From contig NC_073341.2 of NCBI RefSeq assembly GCF_027580225.2, positions 14,314,501-14,378,500 on the forward strand: a stretch of 64,000 nucleotides of DNA, written 5' to 3'. A model generated the notes under the pieces. That model saw nothing but the letters and a program-made list of their open reading frames with translations. It was not told the origin of the DNA and did no database searches. Below are positions 57,436 through 64,000 of the stretch, in pieces; the stretch's first letter is position 1; each line of letters begins with the position of its first letter. A program made the translations under genes and the position numbers. This stretch comes from Misgurnus anguillicaudatus (taxonomy: Eukaryota > Chordata > Actinopteri > Cypriniformes > Cobitidae).

Positions 57436-58108
57436 TTGAGGGTCTGGTTCAGACATCCTTTTGAACCTCTAGAGTCAGCGTCTGGTAGACTTCTGACGCT
57501 AAAGATGGTTGTTCTAATGGCGTTAACTTCTTTAAAAAGAATTGGGGATATGCAGGCTCTGGCGATCTCGCCATCCTGTCTAGATTTTGCCCCAGGAATG
57601 GTGAAGTTGATTTTACATCCTTATCTTGATTACCTGCGTAAGGTTCCCTTTTCGACTGCACATCCGGTCATTCTTGAGACTTTCTGCCCTCCGCCGTTCA
57701 CCACGCCGGAGCAGGAGTTATACCACAGATTGTGTCCAGTCCGTGCTCTTCAGACTTATGTCCACCGCACTAGCCAGTGGCGTAAGTCAGAGCAGTTGTT
57801 TGTCTGTTTTGGGGGCCGCAACAGAGGTGCTGCGGCCACCAGGCAGTCCATATCACATTGGGCGGGTTAGGGATGCCATTGCTCTTGCCTTTGAGGCGCG
57901 CTGTCAAGTCTTGCCAGCAGGTCTGAGAGCTCACTCCACCAGGGGAGTAGCCTCTTCTACTGCTTTAGTAAAAGGGGCCTCCTTGCAGAGCGTTTGTGAT
58001 GCGGCGGGCTGGTCCTCTCCGCATACATTCATAAGATTTTATAGCTTGGATGCTCATGTCACTCCAGGGTCTCATGTCCTCGAGTCAACATCTCAAGCTG
58101 CTGTCTAA
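57436..58108 (+). pseudogene. DIRS tyrosine recombinase, frameshifted
   Basis: The first frame (57436-57870) has LTSLKRIGDMQALAIS, with the box A arginine. The second frame (to 58108) has GLRAHSTRGVASS (the H-x-x-R box), SVCDAAGWSSPHTFIRFYSL and the tyrosine in FIRFYSLDA. One frameshift near 57840 separates them. A second, degraded echo of the recombinase end (DVCEAAEASFPHTS-like) follows at 58170-58240, indicating a local duplication. Confidence 0.82.
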
Positions 58109-58325
58109 ACCATTTTTCCATAAAGGGGTATTCCCCACTGCTATTTATTAGGAAGGGGTGCCTTCTTATAGATGTTTGTGAGGCGGCAGAAGCATCCTTT
58201 CCGCACACATCCACTATTTTTAGCTTGGTTGTTTATGTCTGAGATTTCTTTGCGGTTCTTGTGCACACATTTACACATCCGTAAGGGGTCCAGACATCTC
58301 CAAGCACGGCAGCGTGGGTATTGTC

Positions 58326-58438
58326 GTTCCCCATAGCGCTTAGCAGCGCAGCATCGAGTAAAGCTTTTGATAGGGAACGGAGGGGTTACTTGACTGTAAC
58401 CTTGTTCCCTGAAAAAGCGGAACGAGATGCTGCGCTGT
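58326..58438 (-). repeat. DIRS internal complementary region
   Basis: CGAGTAAAGCTTTTGATAGG then GAAC is the complement of the left end (53793-53815 and onward). It continues directly into GGAGGGGTTACTTGACTGTA, the complement of the right end (58680-58707). It thus looks like a head-to-tail junction of the circular intermediate, as known for DIRS elements. Confidence 0.88.
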
Positions 58439-58484
58439 CTTGCCGTACAGTAGATGTACCAGGACTGGTCTTCAAACAAAAGAT

Positions 58485-58657
58485 CTGATGACACAGCTGT
58501 TGCTCATCTATTTTATAGCCTCGCATTGGGTGCGCTGTGATGTCGTCATAAACCGAGGCTATATACCTCCGGGTCAATTTCATTGACGTGTTTGCACACT
58601 ATATTCAGCTGGTCAACGATAAAGACGTTTCCCCATAGCGCTTAGCAGCGCAGCATC
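58485..58657 (-). repeat. DIRS right inverted terminal repeat
   Basis: Inverse partner of 53816-53988. It is followed by a right-end extension with a CTTTTTCAGGGAACAAGG block to 58707. Confidence 0.9.
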
Positions 58658-58864
58658 TCGTTCCGCTTTTTCAGGGAACAAGGTTACAGTCAAGTAACCC
58701 CTCCGTTCCTTAACTGAAAGTGTAATGCGATACATTGCAAAACCATTCAATAAAGTGAAAAAAACTGCATTTAAAGAAATGCTGCGAAACTTTGATTAGC
58801 AGTATGAATTATTTATCCTAAAATAATTACTTTTAAATATGTGTTATATGTATTAATATTCTAC

Positions 58865-59515
58865 ACAGTCTCACGGAGGTTCCTGATATTATCACAAATT
58901 TCTGTGCTCTTTCGTGATCGTATAACGAATATCTTTTTTCGTTTGATTACCTCGTATTGGTCACTCAACTGCTCTTTCATATATTTCAAACCATTGTCGC
59001 TTCGGTTTAGGGTTAGATTTGGTGTTTGCATTAGAATGTCACTTTGTGTATTGGTTTATAACATTTTTTCTGATTTATTTTTTTATATGTCGCCTGGCGT
59101 TAGGGTTGGAGATGGGTTTGGGTAAGGATGTCATATTATGTAAATCTAACCCTAAACCAAAGCGACAATGGTAAGAAAATACAACAAAACAAGTTGAGCA
59201 ACCAATACGTGACAATCACACAGAAATTCGCTACACGATCACGAAAAAAACGCAGAAATTCGTGACAATATCATGGAAAAAGAATAAAAAAATTTACATG
59301 ACTATATAACGAAATTTCATGTACCGTAAAATTCACTGGTAGGTAAACCTCCCAAAAGATTTAATTTTAATAATCACAACAATGTATAAACCTCGCAGAC
59401 ATTTACGTGACTATATAATGAATTTTCCTGAGACTGGGTTGTAATATTGACTGCTAGGTAAACCTCGGAAAAGATTTAATTTAAATAATCACAAAAATGT
59501 ATAAAAATTATTTCA
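58865..59515. mobile_element. MITE related to 16065-16410, with duplicated end
   Basis: It carries the same blocks as the copy at 16 kb (GGTTAGATTTGGTGTTTGCA, GGGTTTGGGTAAGGATGTCA, GCGACAATGGTAAGAAAATA) and is largely palindromic. Left terminus is about ACAGTCTCACGGAGG and right about CTGAGACTGGGTTGT (59436). A 115-bp direct repeat (TAGGTAAACCTC...AAAAGATTTAAT at 59340 and 59456) overlaps the right end. Confidence 0.65.
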
Positions 59516-59959
59516 CGAACAAACAAAATGTATGAGAATGTCAAAAACAATAAAATAGGCAATTAATCATCATAAACAGGCAATTAATTGTCATAATCGT
59601 CATAATTTATTAGGCAATTAACAGTCAGCCAAATTTCATAATCGTGACAGCCCTACTGGTAAGTCTAAAATGCTTATTCTGTACATGCAAAAGCTACAAT
59701 TTCCCTTCTTTAGGGTTTGAAATTAACATAAGTGAGCTATTAGGCTAGTAGTCTAGTTACCATGATTCACAACAGTAAGCATATAATAATGATTTAAATT
59801 ATTTGAGATCATTCATCACAGTTCCCATCCCATATTATAAGACTTTTGCATACTTTTTACAATTTTCCACATTTTAGGACAATAGTAAATAAGGAATAAA
59901 TGTGTGGCAGTGTATCTATCTGATGAATGATCTTTGAGTCTTTCTGTAAAGAACTGTAC

Positions 59960-60071
59960 CTTTGACTTCTCAGCCATTTCCTTGATGGTGAGGGTCTTCA
60001 GATCTTTCCCCACAGTAAGAGGACTGCTGGACTGGCTCTCTGTGGCGCTCAAGGGTTTTACTGGGTGAGGC
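59960..60071 (-). CDS. Class I Rab11-FIP, internal exon
   Basis: Acceptor TTCTTAG before 60071 and donor AAG/GTACAG after 59960. One base completes the Arg codon left open by the upstream exon, then 37 codons follow, including PHPVKPLSATESQSSSPLTV and DLKTLTIKEMAEKSK. Phase is compatible on both sides (2 then 0). The region links the variable serine-rich middle to the Rab-binding coiled coil. Confidence 0.82.
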
Positions 60072-60740
60072 CTAAGAAGGAAATTGGACTTTCATGAGAT
60101 TATACCATAATGAAAAAATATAACAAATAAAATGACAATGCACCTAAAGGCCAATAAATTCTTAGAAAAGCACTGCAAAGTCAAAAGTAAGCCCCTTTGA
60201 TTTTCCCCTCATTGTTTTAGGTTTCAGACACTGGGTATTTTCGGAATGGTGTACTACTACACACTATACTATACTCATTTAATAGCAGTAATGCAGAACT
60301 TTGAAGGGGTATGCACATTTTGTGTGTGTATATAATAGTGAGCTAACCTGTTACACTAAAATGTGAAACATTCAACCAACCAGTGAATTGAGGAATCGAG
60401 GAATGGTGAAAAAGTATCTGCCAAAGTTCAAGCTAAATATTACAAACATGCTACAAGGATAAATGAATATGAAACAAATGCATTTTCCCAATTTTTCTAT
60501 TAAAAAAATGTATTTTGGAGTTTAGTCACACACAACCATTGTTCATGCAAAGAATGATACTAAAAAGTACACAGTGTGCCACATTTCTGTGAGTAAAAAT
60601 GCATTGTTGATGGCAAAGGTCAGAAAAAAATGGCCACACTGGTTCAAGCTGATAGGAAGACAACAGTAACTCAAAAAAGTGCACTTTGAGGACTGTCCAT
60701 GCCTTAATGACCACATATGAGCTCATCTTTTATCTTTTAA

Positions 60741-62155
60741 AGGTGCAATGTGAGACTTTAAGAAGGATTTCATGACCGAAATGCAATATAAAAACCTTAC
60801 AAAATGAACCGCATTGTTTTTATTTCCCTAGAATGAGCAATTTCATCTACATATTTGTCCTGTTGCGGCCTTCCATAGCTTCACTATGCGTTTGGGGGGG
60901 GGGTTGTGGACTTAGCCATTGGTTTCAATTCACCGTCTCACCGTTAGATGGCACTAAAAGTCTCACATTGCAGCTTTAACAAGTATCCCTAAATGGACAA
61001 ACTGTTCTATTGTTTGTGTTTTTCACTACGTTGTCTCAGACGATGACACGCTTGTCCCGTGGCAGCAACCATAGCTTCACCATGCGTTCGGAAAGGGGGG
61101 TGAGCTGTGGACTGAGCCATTGGTTTTAAAGGTGCAGTGTGTACATTTTAATGGCATCTAGTGGTGATGTTGCAAATTGCAACCAACGGCTCACCCCTCA
61201 ATTTTAAAACGCATAGAAAAGCTACAGCAGCCACCACAGGACAAACATATCATTTTTGGAGACAACTTAGTAAAAAAGTTTGTCTGTTAAGGGCTTTTGT
61301 AGAAACATGGCGGTACAAAATGGCTACCTCCATGTAAGGGGACCCTCGGTGTATGTAGATAAAAACGACTCATTCTAAGGTAATAAAAACATTATAGTTA
61401 ATTATATAAGGTCTTTATATACCACTGATAATATAGTTATGTATATCATGTAGCATTTCTTTCAAGAGATCATTAAAAAAGTTACACATTGCACCTTTAA
61501 TTCACCATCTCACTGCTAGATGCCACTAAAAGTCCCACATTGCAGCTTTAACAAGTAGCCCTAAATGGACAACCTGTTCTATTGAGTGCGCTTTGTCACT
61601 ACATTGTCTCAGACGAAGACATTTGTCCTGTGGCGGCTACCATAGCTTCACTATGCGTTTGGAAAGGGGGGCGAGCTGTGGACTGAGCCATTGGTTTCAA
61701 TTCACCATCTCACCGCTAGATGCCACTAAAAGTCCCACAATGCACCTTTAACAAGTAGCCTGAAATGGACAAACTGTTCTATTGAGTGCGTTTTGTTACG
61801 AGGTTGTCTCAGCCGAGGACAGCTTCGTCCTGTGGGGGCTACCATAGCTTCACTATGTGTATGGAAAGGGGGGGGGCGAGCTGTGGACTGAGCCATTGGT
61901 TTCAATTCACCGTCTTACCGTTAGATGCCACTAAACGTCCCACATTGCACCTTTAACAAGTATCCCTAAATGGACAAATTGTTCTATTGAGTGTGTTTTG
62001 TCATGACGTTGTCTCAGACGAGGACATGTTTGTCCTGTGGCGGCTACCATAACTTCACTATGAGTTTGGATTGATGGGGTGAGCTGTGGGCTGAGCTATT
62101 GGTTTCAATTTACCGTCTCACCGTTAGATGCCACTAAAAGTCCCACAATGCACCT
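60741..62155. repeat. TTAA element with internal 203-bp tandem amplification
   Basis: The outer ends are AGGTGCAATGTGAGACTTTA and (complement of right) AGGTGCATTGTGGGACTTTT, each next to TTAA (60737-60740, 62156-62159). Inside, a unit of about 203 bp marked by CCATAGCTTCACTATGCGTT recurs at 60872, 61069, 61640, 61842 and 62047. The long gap between the second and third is due to a MITE insertion. The array is within a Rab11-FIP intron. Confidence 0.82.
61140..61496. mobile_element. TTAA MITE inserted in a 203-bp unit
   Basis: The ends AGGTGCAGTGTGTACATTTT and the complement of AAAAAAGTTACACATTGCAC then CT are inverted. TTAA at 61136-61139 and 61497-61500. Neighbouring units give the empty site as GGTTTCAATTCACC. 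Its ends resemble those of the surrounding element, so both belong to related families. Confidence 0.82.
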
Positions 62156-62159
62156 TTAA

Positions 62160-62949
62160 CAAAATAACTAACAAAGGTACTAGCAAGGTGTACTTAATAA
62201 AGTGTCAAGTAACTGTATCATCGCAATGTAGCCACATAAAAGATAATTTAAGATATTTTGGCTGCTACTGTATAGAGTATTTTAAACAACAAATATACAC
62301 TCTACACTAAAATGTATAAAGTGTTGTATACAATAAGCAGAATTTTTGTTAGTAGTCCACTCCAAAAACACCCAAACATTGTTAAACCCCCTCCAAAATC
62401 ATTGAATCACACAGACAACGAAGAAGAAAGAAAAATCAGAGAATCTTTACATTCAAGCACAATAAAACACAATGAAATAAGCCTGCATGACCTTTACAAA
62501 AAAACATTCATGCCACACCATGTCACGCCATGCAAGCCATGTCACACCATGCAAGTGCAGTTCATGTCAACCTCTGGCTTTAATATTTTTAGCCTTCAAC
62601 ACACTTCTTCTAAGAGAAACCAGTTTAGCTTACTTATAATTTACCATAATATGCTAGAATGAATACCTGTTGTACGCAACTCCCAAAAGAATGAACCTCT
62701 GAGCCACTAATGCAGACCAAATGTGATTAGCAGCCATATACAGCAAAACCCAAGGTCACAACCCCAACACAGAGAATACCACAAAAAAAACGCCAGCAAT
62801 TGATTGAACAACATACTCTTTCAATCTACTTAAAGCCAGATACTGATTAAGGTAGTTTCAGGTTAAATAGCAGCCGATTTGAAAGTTGATGGGTTAAGGG
62901 CAGAGGAGGGGGGGTAATTAGTATGTGGGGTTGGTAGTACTATTCTCAC
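62160..62949 (-). other. Rab11-FIP intron, first part
   Basis: Intron sequence next to the donor AAG/GTGAGAATA. 62505-62560 holds a short degenerate repeat of CATGTCACACCATGCAAG. The frame at 62312-62662 has no recognisable homology. Confidence 0.5.
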
Positions 62950-64000
62950 CTTCTTGAATTTGATTGAGCCTCTGATGGCGAGACCCAAGCACGAAGTGCG
63001 TTCTGGCCCCCAGACAAACCAGCTACAGAGGGGTCAAATGTTTCTAAAGTGGGTTCAGATAGGCTTGGTGGCCCAACACTAGTCACAGTCAGTTCAACAT
63101 CATCATTTGAGGACTGAGACACCGTTCGGTCCAGGGCAATTTTATCCATAACTTTTGAAGTTGGGTATTGCCGATTTTTTTTAAATGAAAAATTTCTTTG
63201 GAACGTCGCTCTGGCTTGCTCTGTAAAGCTTGTTGACTTGTTTTCTGATTTTGCTGCCGTGCTGTTCTCAAAAATCTTTGTGAATGGATCAGTGGTCTTT
63301 TTGTTTGCCGATGTGTTAGCACGGATAACCCCCTGATCTTCAAGAGTACTCTTTTTATTTCGGTTCCCCATCTTGGAGCTGTCGGCTTCATCTAATGCCT
63401 CCATATTAAAATGGGCAGCTCCATTCTTTGTAGGTGCACTTACTGTGATGCCACGGTATTGCTTGCTTTCTGAAGTCACAGGATAAGTCGAAACCTGCTT
63501 GTCTAGTTGATCTTGTCCAACTGGGTCCATGATTACTGAACGTTGTCTGGGTTTGACTACAGGCATTTCTTTAGTAACATCTTCGGCAACTGAATCCCTA
63601 TCAGTCTTTAAATTTAGGGATCTAGCAGCTGGGGTTGGGATCTCTTTTGCAAGGGCAGGTTGCCGGCTAAAGTCCTCAGTAGACTGAGCTTTTCTTTCTG
63701 TTCCGTGAGGTACATATCGACTCTGAACCGAGGGATATGGGCTGTTTGATGAGGCAGACAAAGCTGGTTTGGGTGGGGTGAGCGGTTCCTTGTGCTTTGA
63801 GGTGGCAGGGTGAGGTGCCTCTTGATTTGTTTGATGCTGGTTAAGGCTTGCCGAGGTTCTGTCCTTTAAGACCACAGGTTTATACGACACAGGTTCCGGC
63901 CCATCTACATTAATTTCTTCAGAAAAATCCCAGTTTCTCTGGTTTACCTCAGCAATAACATGGTCCCAACGTGTTTGACTAACCACCCCATGCCTCTTCT
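62950..64000 (-). CDS. Class I Rab11-FIP, large exon (partial at window end)
   Basis: The frame is open from the right window edge to the donor at 62950 (AGAAG/GTGAG), at least 350 codons, so the gene continues beyond 64000 toward its 5' end. The sequence is hydrophilic and rich in Ser, Pro, Lys and Thr (LTPPKPALSASSNSPYPSVQ; KKTTDPFTKIFENS), with no membrane segments. This fits the disordered middle of class I FIPs, between an N-terminal C2 domain (not in this window) and the C-terminal Rab-binding domain. A long exon here is reminiscent of RAB11FIP1 or RAB11FIP5. It joins the 59960-60071 exon with phase preserved. Confidence 0.82.

Larger units (their letters stand above)
53793..58707 (+). 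mobile_element. DIRS-type tyrosine-recombinase retrotransposon
   Basis: It shows the full DIRS plan. Inverted terminal repeats of 173 bp lie at 53816-53988 and 58485-58657, with unique end extensions. An internal complementary region at 58326-58438 joins the complements of both outer ends around a shared GTT/AAC. The coding order is gag, reverse transcriptase, RNase H and tyrosine recombinase, all plus strand. There is no target duplication, as expected for recombinase-mediated insertion. The copy is inactive: gag has stops, the reverse transcriptase has a deletion and a stop, and the recombinase is frameshifted. Confidence 0.92.
53645..59655. mobile_element. Small hAT element split by a DIRS retrotransposon
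   Basis: TAGGGCTGTCAC at 53645 and GTGACAGCCCTA ending at 59655 are exact inverted ends. They are flanked by the same 8 bp CTGGTAAG (53637-53644 and 59656-59663), which fits the hAT preference nTnnnnAn. The element is in the last intron of the Rab11-FIP gene. About 4.9 kb of its length is the DIRS insertion and 0.6 kb another MITE, so the original hAT was a short non-autonomous copy. Confidence 0.9.

Noticed and set aside
62312..62662. 116-residue plus-strand open frame near the FIP exon
   Set aside because: AT-rich intronic sequence antisense to the gene, no homology or splice context.
1..64000. CRISPR arrays, operons or other bacterial-type systems
   Set aside because: Tandem arrays lack unique spacers, and all genes show eukaryotic splicing; the tandem repeats are satellites.

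Overview
This is a stretch of vertebrate nuclear DNA, most likely from a teleost and probably a cyprinid-type fish. The evidence is AT-rich sequence, spliced genes with long introns, and a very dense load of fish-type DNA transposons (hAT, Tc1/mariner, PIF-Harbinger and TTAA-class miniature elements), plus a DIRS retrotransposon and L2-like LINE relics. The species call is inference.

Only two host genes can be supported. (1) On the plus strand, 38458-38924 joined to 42083-42725 encodes a complete 369-residue class A GPCR of the prolactin-releasing-peptide receptor type (prlhr, probably the fish prlhr2 lineage). Its single visible coding intron splits the Arg codon of the DRY motif. (2) On the minus strand, three exons (62950 to beyond 64000; 59960-60071; 53368-53556) form the 3' part of a class I Rab11 family-interacting protein. 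It ends in the Rab11-binding coiled coil, and the N-terminal part lies beyond the right edge. The genes are convergent. The receptor would signal at the plasma membrane and the FIP would link Rab11 to recycling endosomes; no functional link between them is implied.

Layout. 1-6.2 kb: an interrupted 410-bp repeat unit surrounding two tandem arrays. 6.3-8.2 kb: an IS630/Tc1-like transposase relic split near its C terminus by a second element of the same superfamily. 10.0-11.3 kb: a 67-bp AT-rich satellite. 11.6-13 kb: a decayed Tc1 transposase. 15.8-32 kb: a chain of MITEs, many with clear target-site duplications and several nested two or three deep. 32.7-36 kb: a fold-back Tc1-like element with two younger insertions. 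36.2-38.4 kb: a TTAA element and an L2-like LINE relic just upstream of the receptor. 38.4-42.7 kb: the receptor, whose intron holds a hAT MITE and a TTAA MITE carrying a RecQ-like helicase fragment. 43-51.4 kb: more MITEs, one with a THAP-like start. 51.4-64 kb: the FIP gene, whose last intron contains a small hAT element split by a 4.9-kb DIRS retrotransposon, and whose preceding intron holds a TTAA element with internal 203-bp tandem amplification.

The most notable content is the layered transposon architecture, where insertions can be ordered in time from target-site duplications and empty sites, and the transposon-borne RecQ-like helicase and MADF exon fragments. All reading was by eye, so divergence values and family names need database searches.
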